The notes under the pieces are model-generated. The model made no database searches. It was not told the origin of the DNA and worked only from the letters and a program-made list of their open reading frames with translations. Of a stretch of DNA of 64,000 nt, positions 1 to 11,671 are shown piece after piece. Source of the DNA: Cryptomeria japonica (lineage: Eukaryota; Streptophyta; Pinopsida; Cupressales; Cupressaceae); NCBI RefSeq assembly GCF_030272615.1, contig NC_081408.1:610581673-610645672 (forward strand). The letters run 5' to 3'. Positions within the stretch are counted from its first letter, which is position 1. Every line of letters begins with the position of its first letter. A program made the translations under genes and the position numbers.

Positions 1-827
1 AAATATTGGCAGGGATGGATGCTCAACAAAATCTGTAAATTTTTCTTCTTTTACTTTGGGAGGGTAACCATCTTACATATGGATCAAGTGGTTCAAAGTT
101 TGGTGAGTATCAAGGGCTTTTACTACTACACTACTCTCACAGGTATACAACACCATTATCGTTGCATGGACACAATTTATGATCTCCCTCTTAAAAGAGA
201 TGATGAAGAATAAATCCTAATAGAAATGATAAATTTCTAGTAAAAATGTTTGAAATTATTATAGCAAATACTATTTATGTTTTTTTTTCATTCATTTATA
301 TTCACTTGGTAAAGGAAGTGAAATACTCACACGGAAAACTAAAAGAATATGTTTTAAAATTACTTATTAAGAATAAGTATCAAAACAATAAATAAATTTT
401 TAAGTATACTTTCACATATTTAAAAATTTTTAAAAATTAAAATATATAAACAATATCACACACAATTATATTGATAATAAGCTAGTCAATGTATCTTTTT
501 AAATTATTACAAGTATTAAAAGGTTTGTCAACTAAAAACAAGAGAAAAAGTGATAAGTAAAAATAATGCAATTTTTTAGTTTGTAATTCTTGAATGTAAT
601 ATATGGAATTGTATTCTTATTCATCGTAACAATTTATGCATTTGTAGTTATGAGCATTTTTTTTTATTTAATTGTCAAGACATGCCTTGTAAGAGTATAA
701 CATAAAGATTTGGTCACTCTTTCAAGCATTAATTTTATAATGTTAGCATTAAATGTTTTTTGTCACTTTAAAATGATGAACTTCAACTAAAATCCACAAG
801 TTAATATATTGTCATTCTACTCTTTGA
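1..827. other. AT-rich flank, nothing recognised
   Basis: Very AT-rich sequence with poly-A and poly-T stretches. A 64-codon open frame at 19-213 has no recognisable motif and no coding-like neighbours. I see no gene, RNA or element boundary here. Confidence 0.5.
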
Positions 828-1538
828 TGTTGGGATTAAGGTGTCTCAATCTTTTGAGTTCTAGCATTTATTGTTTGAGTATTATTTGTTTAATATGTTA
901 CATATTTAATAATATCTTAAGTAGACACTCACTTGGAAATTAATATTTTTGCAAGTGAAGATACATTGAATGTGGATGCATTTGAAGATACACATTTGAG
1001 AAGTTGCTATTTTTTGCATTGTAAGCTCTATAAATACAAGTGCTTATGAGAAGAGGTTAGATGAGAGGAGTTCATTTTGCAAGGGTTATGTTGTCGAATT
1101 TTCTTTAGGATGGAGCAAGATGTAAATCTTCGTGTAAAGGCTTAGAGCCCATAGATTATATTGTAATTGTATTATGTTGTTGAATAATGCAATGGTTCTA
1201 CGTTTTTTAGAGTGGGGGGTTTTTCTACCTGGAAGAGTTTTCCACATGTAAATTCTATGTTCTTCTATTTTTTTTCTTGTTCTTTTTGTTTAATGATTTT
1301 GTAATGTTGATTCTTAATGTATGCATGCTACTAAAGCTGTTTAATCTAGCAAAATCTAAAATTACATGGAATTTCCTCTGAGGTATTAATTGTGGGAAAT
1401 AAATTGTCTAATTTCACTTTATGGCATGGTAGTATGTGTTTGTATTAGTGTATTGTCATTTGTTTATGATGAAACAATAGATATTGGATGCGTACATTGA
1501 TCTCATATGGTCATTTTGGGATGCTCCATTTCCCTTCA
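828..1538 (+). repeat. 5' LTR of the 0.8-3.4 kb element
   Basis: Begins TGTTGGGATT and ends ...CCCTTCA two bases before the PBS, giving a 711-bp LTR with TG...CA ends. A TATA-like CTCTATAAATAC lies near 1027, followed by the likely R-U5 part with AATAATGCAATGG-type signals. Confidence 0.65.
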
Positions 1539-1540
1539 TT

Positions 1541-1553
1541 TGGTATTAGAGCT
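1541..1553 (+). other. primer-binding site, initiator-tRNA-Met type
   Basis: TGGTATTAGAGCT closely matches TGGTATCAGAGC, the primer-binding site used by many plant copia elements and complementary to the 3' end of initiator tRNA-Met. It lies directly after the left LTR, fixing the plus orientation. Confidence 0.7.
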
Positions 1554-2727
1554 CTATTCTAGGATTCGCAGGTTGCTTGCATATGCTTTTTGTGAGTTGC
1601 ATGTCACTTGCATGGGCTTGCATGTTAGTGCATGTGAAGATCCTTGGTGTTTTAGGTTCTAGGTATTCCTTCTATGAAGATTTCTAAGCCTAGCAAGATT
1701 GAGGGAATTTAAAGGAATTGGCTAAAGATTGACCCTTTGGTGAGTGGAATTCTTGTAGTTGTTTTAGTTTTAGAACACAACACATAGTTTGAAGGATGGT
1801 GAAAAAAGAGAAAATGGAGTTGATTATGTTGAAATGACTTCGATTTGAAGCTTTTGTTTGACAATGGAAAAATCCTTGAGGCATGGGGTGTGCTTTTTTA
1901 TATATTTTCATATTGGATGTCTATGAGAGGTTCCTTGGTGATATGGAGAAGCTTGGGTTGTTTCAACTATGGAGTGATGTGCTTATGTTGGGTGTTTGTT
2001 TTGCCTAGTATTGGAAGGCATTGCTTTTGTTACCTTGAATGCATGGAGGCTATGGAGTTGATTGCTAGACTCAATATGCCTTTGATCTTTTCAAATTCAG
2101 CATTACCCATGCAGTGGGAGTTCCTAGATGTGTTTGGTCTTCATCAACTAGTTTGCACATAGAGTTTGTGGTCGTAGTTTATGGGTTGGTTATGTTGGTG
2201 GCATGAATTATTTATGTTAGATGTATTCAAGCTATGGGTGATTGGATGGATTAACACTTGTTGTGGGTGTTATTTTTAAATGCAGGAGCAATTAGTTTGA
2301 TTATTGTTTTAGTTGATGTTTTATCTTGTTTTCTAAAGGACTACATTGTAGTTGAGTTTTGGTTGTAGGCTTTGAAGTTGATGTTGTTATTGCTTTTGTA
2401 TAGCTTGTGAGCACAGTGGAGTGGTGGTAGTATCTTGTAGCCTTTGATATCATTGGGATCTTATTCATGTGTTCTTTGGACTGGTGCATAATCACCTTGG
2501 CTTGCTCCTTTCCTTCCATAGGTGGCATGTTGGAGGATGACAAGGATTGTTTCTTGAGATGGTTGACATATTAGATGTTGTGGTAGGCATTTTGATAGAG
2601 AATGATAGCATGTTTGGGATCTATGTGGTTTCATGGATGGATGTGATGATGTGTTTTCATCGATTGGCTCTTAGTAGTGTAAATCTTGGTGTTTCCAATG
2701 ACTCTCAACAGATATTCGACTAGTGGG

Positions 2728-3430
2728 AGTTGGGATTAAGGTGTCTCAACCTTTGAGTTCTAGCATTTATTATTTGGGTTTTATTTGTTTAATATGGTAC
2801 ATTTTTAATAATATCCTAAGTTGGCACCCACTTGGAGATTTAAGTTTGGAAATTAATATTTATGCAAGAGTTATGCAAAAAGGAGTTTCTAATTGCATGT
2901 TGAAGATACATTGAATGTGGACGTATTTGGAGATACATTGAATTTGGACACATTTGAAGATACACATTTGATAAGTTGTTATTTTTTGCAGTGTAAGCTC
3001 TATAAATACGAGTGTTTATAAGAAGAGATTAGATGTGAGTTCTTCATTTTGTAAGGGTTATGTTGGCAGATTTTCTCCGGGATGGAGTAGGATGTAAATT
3101 TCCATGCAAAGGCTTAGAGCATGTGGATCAAATATTGTAACTGTATTATGCTACTGAATAATGCAATGGCTCTATGTTTTTGGAGTGTGGGTTTTTTTTT
3201 GCCGAAAGGGTTTTCCCCACGTAAATTTTGTGTTCTATCTTTTGTCTTGATCTTTCTGTAATGTTGAATTTTAATGTATGCATACTATTGATGTTGTTTG
3301 ATTTAGTAAGATCTAAAATTGCATGGGCTTTCCTCTAAGGTTTTAATCATGGGCAATCAATTGTGTATGATCCTGTTTTATGGCATGGTAGTATGTGTTT
3401 GTATCAGCATATTGTCATCTATTTGTGAAA
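2728..3430 (+). repeat. 3' LTR copy, truncated at its 3' end
   Basis: Aligns with the left LTR from its first bases (here AGTTGGGATTAAGG) to the GTATCAGCATATTGTCAT segment, then diverges. A short purine-rich stretch (TAGTGGGAG) precedes it where a polypurine tract is expected. It has an extra internal copy of the segment GATACATTGAATTTGGACACA compared with the left LTR. Confidence 0.6.
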
Positions 3431-5160
3431 AAACCATTTATTTTTTATATTTTTTTGAGATATTTATTTATTTCTTTTGGTTTTAATTATTTTGTTGTAG
3501 CGTTTTATTGATCTTCAAGCTATTAAGTCCTTTGTGAACTTAGAATAAGTTCTAGGTTTCATTCCCCTTTTGGGTCTCACCCACCTTCAAACCTTTTATG
3601 TTCTATGTTTTGTGTTTTTTGTGTTGGATTGCAAATCTTAATTAGAACTTATGATAGTTAATTCTAGGTCCTAGTTGTCTCTTGTGACTTGGGATCCACA
3701 TGACCTAATCATCATCAATGATGCACCTATGAGATAAATATGTTTTTTATAATTAATTTTTGTCGCGTTCTTGCATTTTGCAGTCAAATTACTTTCACTT
3801 TAGACTCTCAATGATGAACATAAATTATGTCTATCATATTATTACATTAACTCAACATGTTTATTCTAATTTGCACTTTAAATTTTGAGTTCAAGGTTAT
3901 AAGGAGTTTTGTTCATCTCCATTTTTTCTTGTGTTCAACTCCATTTTTTCTTGTGTTTGCATGCCATTGTTGTTACCAGGTATATTTTAGTAACCTTTCT
4001 CTTTGTAATGTCTTAAATTTTTCTCATCACGTTTATCATTCTTTCGTGTACCATGTTTACTTGTGTTATGTGGTCACTTCATTCAATTGATTGTGGGCTA
4101 TCCTTGTTTAAGGTGGGGTTTTTTAATTTAATAGTTCAAAGTCATTGTTATAGGTTTATTTAGGGACAAATTCAAGGTTTATAGTGCTAAGGCCTTTGGC
4201 TATTAGATTTTGTGGCATAAAATCAATATTTTAATGAAAAGATTTAATGAACTTGAAGTCGTGACTTTGGGATTCAAATTCAAAAAAAAAATTGATCTCT
4301 TATTATAAATCCATTTAAACAAAACTTAAAATCTCCAATGTAGTCTTTGGACCTCATTCCAAATTTAAGACTTTAAGTTTCACGTCCTAAGTTTTGTCTC
4401 CCTCTCACAACCCAACATTAGTTTCTTTTTTAGCTAGCATGCATTTAGATTCAAAAGTAGACTTGAAAATTTAGATTCCAAGACCTTAATCCACTCTAAC
4501 CTCTACACCCCACTATATAAAAAATCTTACCATCCTTCCAAATTGTAACATCCCTAATATTTAAATCCTTTAAAATAAAATAAAATTCAAATAAAAAACC
4601 AAAAAAAACTTAAGGTTCCAATGAACCAAAAGTCGTGTCTTTGAAATGATCAAAACTTTGCAATATAAAAGAAAGTAGTCTTAGAATCCTCAAAATTCTT
4701 GGGTTAGTCTCATAGGTAAGAGAATAAAGGGAGTTTTCAAATAAAAGCCATGGGCAAAAGAAAAGAAAGAGGATCGAGTGGGAAGCCATTTTATTTCTGA
4801 TTTGACGATAAATAAGACATTCTAATAGAATCTTCATGGAAATGTCTAATTAGCATAAAAAATGTACTTTTCATCATGATTATTAATGATATAGGTTAAT
4901 CTCCACACAAAATAGCACTCCAAAAAACCTTTAGATATGTAAAACACAGCATTTTTTCGTCAGATTTTTTGTGGTTTAACAGCAATGGAGATGTAGAATA
5001 TAAAAATTTCACTCTTAAAATTTTGCAGAATCTATTGTATTTTACAGATTTTAAAAACTATTCAGAATGCTATTTTGTGTAGAGTTTAACAGTTTCTATT
5101 ATTAATTAATTAAAAAAATTTAAAAATATTATATTCTAATTTCTAATTGATAAATAAATA
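3431..5160. other. non-coding, AT-rich
   Basis: No open frame with recognisable protein features and no clear repeat boundary. Short open frames at 3857-4090 (+) and 4610-4837 (-) are compositionally random. Confidence 0.4.
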
Positions 5161-5228
5161 AGATCAAAGTACATACTTTTACTGCATAGATAAAAGTAAT
5201 CCTGACACATCAGCAGTGATGACTCGTG

Positions 5229-5590
5229 CCCTGCAAAAAAATGGTGACCCACCAGAAGTTCCAACGCTCAAACAAACATTTCCAACAGGGTTTAAACACG
5301 TCCAGGGTAATTTTACTATGCCCAACAAACATTTTTAAAGCCCAGCGCCAATTATGATGCTCAGCAACATTAATGGCGTCCTGCAATAGCATTCTAATTG
5401 TGCTTGATAAAGATTCACGACTTGCAACCAAAAAAATGGCGGCCCAGATAGCATTTAAACACCCCAAACTTCATTTCAAATATCTGCAACGTTAAATGGC
5501 GGCTTGCACATAGCAAATAGTGTCATAACTCAGTTCAAACGCATGTTGTGATCATTCTCCCCCCTGCAATGAAAAATGGCGGGTTGTGAG
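5229..5590. repeat. degenerate repeat: TGCAA...AATGGCG motif, five copies
   Basis: The combination of (C)TGCAA or AGCAA followed within 3-9 bases by AATGGCG or ATGGTG occurs near 5232, 5363, 5423, 5484 and 5564. The spacings are irregular (about 131, 60, 61 and 80 bases). The surrounding bases are partly shared, for example ACAAACATTT and GCATTTAAACACCCC. It may be an eroded minisatellite or a repeat subterminal region. Confidence 0.4.
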
Positions 5591-5599
5591 CTTAAGTTA

Positions 5600-6590
5600 G
5601 GATTTGGAATTTCAGTTCCAAGGTCTAATCCAGTCTGGACTTCTGCCATGATAAAAACAAAACAAGAAATTCTTCTGAAATGACGGGTTTCGGACTAACG
5701 TGTGGACTTGGGATTAGTTCCCAGTCCTAAATTCCGTGGTCCTGAGTTCATGGGATTAGTTTGTGGTCATAAGTTTATGGGAAAAGTTAGGTTCTAAGGT
5801 CTCCAGATTAGTTTGTGGTCAGAGGGTTTAGGATTGGGGAAGAGTACTAGCAATCATTACAGTTTCAATAATTATGTATTTCTTGTACACCCAACATCTT
5901 ATTTACCAATTTTAAAGGAATCAAATAAATGATAACTAAAAGTTCATTAATAAATTTCACATGTACCAATAGCCGCTTATTTTTTAGCTTTTTTGGATCA
6001 TAATTGGATTGTTTGTGCAGGGACATTTGTGCATAACTACTGGAACATTTGTCCGTAAGTATTGACAATTTTAAGTGCACAGTTATTGGGGCATTTTTAA
6101 GTAGGTATCGAATGATACTTTGAAATGTGTACTTTTTTACCCTTCCACACATAACAAATCTCACACCCCGAGTCTTTACTACCCAAAAGCCAAAGCAATA
6201 ACTATAAGTAGTTAAGTATCATAATCATATGATATGAGACACAAAAAGTAAATGGCAGGTAAATGTTCTTTAAGTAAAATTAGCTAAGTGTGAATAGGGC
6301 CTAGGTGGGAAATGATTAGGCAATATACCCTATTCACACCAATATAGGTGTAGTGTCACCATCATGAATAAATCATCAATCAAATCAACATGGTCCATAG
6401 AATGGGATATGATACACATCCATGGTCATAATACTAAATGACATCCTTCAAAGATATTCTTCTCTTTTCACCACCTAATGGTATTTCTATAGTGGTGACA
6501 CCTTAAAGATATGAGCATGATACCATGCTACATTTTATCTTTCAAAGCTATCGTTATCTTATCACCACCTAATATTTTTTCTATAATGAT
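5600..6590. other. non-coding, low-information stretch
   Basis: Contains imperfect duplications of GATTAGTTTGTGGTCA near 5754 and 5806, and further AT-rich sequence. No gene supported. Confidence 0.35.
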
Positions 6591-6599
6591 GTTACTTTA

Positions 6600-7900
6600 A
6601 GGATTTGGGTGTGCTAATCTTTTCAAACCTAACTTATCTACCTTTTTTAATAAAAATAGTTGTATTTGTGCAATTGCAATCTACAACAACCTTGCAATCT
6701 TAGCCTTTTGAATCCCATATAACCTAAAAGAGGCTTCTTCATTACATTAGCTCATTGATATCCCTAGGTGGCTTTAACAATACCCTCTTCATAACAAGGG
6801 TCTCTTTTTTCTTTGGTTCCTCAATCCATCTTGGTAAAACAATGGACTCTTCATCTACTTGCATAATGTGAACGCCAAATCTTATTCTCCCACACTCTTC
6901 AACCTTTGGTTGGGGACACTCATAAGCTTTGTGACTTTCTTTTCTAGAATAGAAACATGTCTCTAGGAATCATTTTCCCTTTCAAACTTGCTCACCTCTT
7001 CTTCAAGATGGATTGGTTCATCCTTGACCATTACTCTAGGTTTGAGAAGTACTAGCTTTCCTCCTTTCCTATACTAGCCTCTCCTAGCATTAGGTTGTTT
7101 TTATGCTCTAGAAAATTTGATTCCTTTGACCTTACTTTATTTTATCTTTAATAAATTCTCCTTCCATTTTCGAGCATTATTGATATTCTTACTCTATTGG
7201 TATGGTTGCAAGCATACACATCTCCTCATGGATATTGAGCCTCGACTTATTGATGTATTTAGCTACCTTATTTTAGTCAACCTCATGTTAACTTGGCACA
7301 ATGTATATCTTGTAGATATCTTTAGTGTAATCGTTAATATCCATCTCCCTTTACCCTAAATTCTAGAGCTTCTTCAACAACTCTAATTGGTAATCATTGA
7401 GTAGGAAATTTCCCCTCAAATTGGTAATGATTCTATCCCAAAAACTTATTCTCTCCTTTTCCCTTCTTATTTTTTCCAATTGTAACTCCCCCCATACAGT
7501 TTCATGAATTTTTAGGTTGGTTTGTATAACCTTCATCATATTCGAGTCAAGGATGTCATTATTAGAAATCATTTCATCTTGGTGAGTCAATCAATTAGTT
7601 CATCTAGGTTAAAATTGTTAAGAAAATTTGTAGATCCATCATTGTCCCTTTCTAGTTCTTGAGATAGCCCTCAAAATTCTATCTTCCCCTACATCTATCA
7701 ATAGTCCTCCTTGCACTTATTATTCACTATTACCTCTTACCATCCTTGATGACATTTCAATCATCTTCTCTTTGAGAAAAATAATTGTGTTTTTCTTCTT
7801 CCGCAACATCTATTTTGGCTTGTGTGACTTTTAACATGTTTGCAATCGTGTAAACTCTCCTTTCTATGTTGATATCTCTTGGTGTACCTTTACTAGCCAT
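6600..7900 (-). pseudogene. decayed Ty3/gypsy gag-protease, minus strand
   Basis: On the minus strand a gag start can be placed at 7900 (MASKGTPRDIN...). It is followed, through several frame breaks, by a typical retrotransposon gag domain at about 7590-7200. There the order W-D-R followed by L-R-G-N-F-L, then D-Y-Q-L-L-KL-QNL, then VAKYINKSRLNIHEEM is what gypsy gag proteins show. A zinc-knuckle remnant lies at 6906-6957. Near 6670-6690 a protease-like VVVD is followed by CNC where an active enzyme has SG(C/S). Stops and frameshifts are scattered through the region, so it is not functional. No LTR was identified for it. Confidence 0.7.
6906..6957 (-). pseudogene. gag zinc-knuckle remnant
   Basis: Minus-strand reading CFYSRKESHKAYEC fits the nucleic-acid-binding CX2CX4HX4C knuckle with the second cysteine changed to serine (C-F-Y-S). 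It lies C-terminal to the gag domain at 7.2-7.6 kb, in the expected order for a gypsy polyprotein. Confidence 0.6.
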
Positions 7901-10140
7901 TCTCTCTTGGAGGCGTGTTGATTAAGTTCTCTTTTGGCTATTTAGTGTCTATTGATAAATATAGGGAAGATATTATGCCAAGGGGAACTAAATAAATCTC
8001 GTTCCTAAAATTGGCAAGTATAAAAGAAAAGAGAATGAGATGAAAAGCTAAAATGATTTTGAAGGGTTACTTTGGGATAAGCATGGGGAGGTAAGGGGGG
8101 GGCAAACAAGAAAGAAGAGAGGGATATTTAGAAGAGGAAATGAACAAACAATATGGACCATGCTGAAAAAAATGAACACGAAAGAGGAATCAACATCAAG
8201 TAGAAAATCAAGTCGGGAGTCTCTTGAAGCCATTTGTAATGGGATACCAAATTTGGCTTGCTTCCAACCTTTGTCTCTATTGAGACTATTGTCACAATAT
8301 TTGCTTGTCTCAAAGGTTTCATACAAATATCATTTACAATAGTTATATCTAACCATCAATACTTGAGCATCTTCAATATATATGATATATGTGCTTTTGG
8401 TAATATTCTCTCTTTAAACTAATTCGGTTATACAATCATACTTAATGACAACTGCAAATTCTCTAATTCAAATACAACTAAATTATAAAATATGTTTTAA
8501 AATATTGAAATGAAAAATTGTAAAATTATTAAAATCAATTTTAAAAATAAAAAATTGAAATAAATATACTTTTATGATACACTCCACATAAATCACTAAT
8601 ACATTTTACCAAAAATATCGTTTATTTACACGTGTACCCAACATAAAAATAAATAAAAAGTAAAATTTATGAAAAAAATCAAAATCAAATCAAATTGTAC
8701 TATTTCATATAGACCCACCCCAAAGAAAAAACCAAATATATTGATTAAACATATGACAACCTAAACTTTAGCCATATTAAAATGCAACCTCTCCATAGTC
8801 GTTGAGTCGCACTCACGTGCAAGCCCAGATGAGACCCTTTTTTGTCAAAATAAATAAGAATCACGTGCGTAATTGGACCAAAATATTTTAAGGCAAACTT
8901 TTCAAAACACCAAAAAATGAAGTAAAGCATTGGATCAATAGAGTATTAATAATTATAATTATTAATTTGACACATTTGAAATGAACAATATAGTTTATGA
9001 ACAAAATTCAAGGGTCTCAAGATTGTAGCAGATTTTAAATCTACATAATATTTAAATCATATTTAGGAGATCAACGTATTTAATATTATTTTCTTAAATA
9101 ATCCTCTCTCATGAAAGCGAAGTGTATAGATTTTTGTGGAACTTGAAATTATAGATGTGAAAAGTTCAAAGGTTAACAACTTTAAATATTTGATTCAAAA
9201 TCAACGATCAAGATTCAAAGTGATTGAGTGGTAAAGAGATTTTTTTGGAGAACATTATATTGATTCTTAGGTGATTCCAGGAGAGACCAATTTGTCCATA
9301 CTGAACAACTTTTAGTGATTGTTTGAGGGTGAGTCCACATTAAACAACTTTGAGATACCAATTTGTCTTGTTAGGCGTTTCAAATCAAAATACTTCATTA
9401 TTGGTATAGGTAGAGTTCACTATGTACAATTTCATATCAATTTGTCTACATCAAATAATATTTGTGGGCCTTTTTTAAAATCTATTAATTTCATTATTTT
9501 TATGGGCGAGGTTAATTGTTTGCCTTAGGATATCAGTTTGTGTGTTTGATATACAAATATGTTTATTTTGTTGTTAGTATGGGTGAGTTTGTGATGTATA
9601 ATTTCAGTACGTTTTTTTAGATTGTAAGGTTTATAGATAAGATTATGTGTTCTCAAATTTAAAATTATGTAGGGTTGTATATTATAGTAAAAAATTGTGA
9701 TGAAATAATTTTTAGTTGTAGAGCAAAAAGGATGAAAGTGTTTTTATTATGTAGTATACTATTTTTTAATGAATAAGGACAATTAATGTTACTTAAAAGA
9801 AGAGATACTATATACCAACTTATGAAAAAAAAGGTAGATGGATAAGGATCACATCTTGAATAATTTGAGGCTAAGTTTTAAATAATATCTTTTTTGTCAA
9901 ATCGATATGCAACAAGATATATCTACAGCGGGTGGGAGAAGGTGGTGGGTTGTAGTTAAAGGGTTTTCCTAGCCATCTGGGAGGTCTTGACTATTAGGAA
10001 TTAGTTCCAACCCAATAATAAAATCTTCTTCATTTTTTACATAAGGTTATTGTGCATTTCTCATAAGAGAGATCACGAAGGAGGAAGCTTCTAGATGAAG
10101 ACAGAAGATGGGGTTATGCAAAACACTGGGCACAATTTTC
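7901..10140. other. non-coding, AT-rich
   Basis: The part next to the gypsy gag start (7.9-8.35 kb) should be leader or LTR of that element, but I cannot define ends or a primer site. The rest, 8.35-10.1 kb, is AT-rich with short random open frames (8745-8930 minus, 9319-9528 plus). No gene supported. Confidence 0.35.
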
Positions 10141-10149
10141 CAACCACCT

Positions 10150-10729
10150 AAAAGTATGTAAATGACAAATGTACATCTCCAAATGATTTCCCATTCAAAC
10201 CTCCTAAGTTGGGCACCCAAAATTTACAATCTTGAGGTATGACAAATGCTCTTACACCTCTTAAAATTGACATAAGAATAATAATTAATGATAGCACTTG
10301 CAGCTATAAAAGAATCAATAATTAACAATAGAAAATACTCGTACTTATTGTCATAACCCAACTTGGGCACCTTCCTTCTCCATGCAAAAGGTATCCCATG
10401 ACATTTGTCCATTCTGTCATAGAATATGTCATAAATTGTCATAGGTAGGTGTGTCATAGAATCTTGTCATATTTTGACATTACATGACCCTTGTCACCCA
10501 CCTCCACAAAAGTCCAAGGTCCTCTAAGTGGGATGCCTCCCTCCTTGTGAGGACAAGTTAATCTATGTCACCTTCCTGGTAGGATGACAAGTCAGTGTTC
10601 CAATTCCCACTAGATGATGAAATAGCATGTACAAACAAAATAGTCCTTGTGGGCTCTTAAATTAAACCAAATATGAAATAAAATACCAATGTTAAGACTT
10701 GCAAAGGTTGAGACACCTTAATCCCAACA
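10150..10729 (-). repeat. LTR-like fragment, minus strand, related start to the 0.8-kb LTR
   Basis: On the minus strand the sequence starting at 10,729 reads TGTTGGGATTAAGGTGTCTC, matching the start of the LTRs at 828 and 2728, and stays loosely similar for about 80 bases before diverging. It then carries clustered TGTCATA-type words at 10,400-10,490. The left boundary is approximate and no partner LTR or target duplication was found. Confidence 0.4.
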
Positions 10730-11671
10730 ATCTTGATGCCAATGATGTTTGGTAAGGATATGTAGAATGGTATTCTCATAAGGGCAATAGATAGAGTAAT
10801 ATACCCATAGGTTGAATCGTAATGTTAGTGATAACCCATGCTAGTGAAGTATTAATTAATGCAATATCCCCATAACAAAATTGTATAGGATGCGGATCTC
10901 ATGAATAAACCCTAACACATTTAAGTGTGGGGCTCTAATAGAATCAATAGCTAATCAATCTAAAAAAGGAAATTAATTTATCTAGATAGTCACTTGTCAA
11001 TTTCTTAGAGATTTATTTATATGTAGATCACATGCACATGTACATTTAATATATATGAAGTATATCATATAGAAAATCTATCATTGTCTACATGTAAAGA
11101 GAAAAAATAACACATTCATGCATATAAAATATAACTTCTATAAGGAATCACATGAATGATGTATCCTTGAACCTTGTAAACTTATATAATGGATGTTCAT
11201 AAAAACACATATAATATGTAAATTTATTATGCCAAACTAAAAAGAAAAGTTATTAAATATATATCATGTATAAGAATATGCACTTAAATAAATTATCTCA
11301 CCTAAAGCGTGACATGATCATTGCTACATTATGTAAAAGTTTGTCTCTAAAAGCAACCCCCTATTAAAAAGTAAATTTACTAAAGTATTAATCTCCATAT
11401 AAATATGATAGACCTTGGATATGTGCAACCAAGAGCTTGATATGCATCATTTTCATATACTAATAGTGGTTTTAGAATGCCTTGTTTATGAAGTCCAACA
11501 CGTTGTTGTTGTAACCCATGTTTTGACAAATTATGTTTGTCATAAGATATTTGTTTCTTTTAAAACAAGATATAAATCTATTGTTAAGTAACCATGAATT
11601 AGTAGAGAGGTATATTTGTTATTTTGTGAGAAGGCCAAATCATATGAAGGGCATTAAACCCAAATTATAGG
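10730..11671. other. non-coding, AT-rich
   Basis: No open frame or repeat structure that I can support. Confidence 0.35.

Larger units (their letters stand above)
828..3430 (+). mobile_element. short, decayed LTR retrotransposon (copia-type PBS)
   Basis: Two related direct repeats flank about 1.2 kb. Both begin with a version of TGTTGGGATTAAGGTGTCTC and stay alignable for several hundred bases, sharing the segments around CTCTATAAATAC and GGCATGGTAGTATGTG. A PBS-like site follows the left repeat, so the element lies on the plus strand. The interior has no conserved polyprotein frame. The right repeat has lost its 3' end, so no target duplication can be read. The interior is far too short for an autonomous copia element, so this is either a deleted copy or a non-autonomous one. 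Confidence 0.7.

Noticed and set aside
10929-10945. GGGGCTCTAATAGAATC as a minus-strand primer site
   Set aside because: Only partly matches the initiator-Met type and no LTR edge adjoins it.
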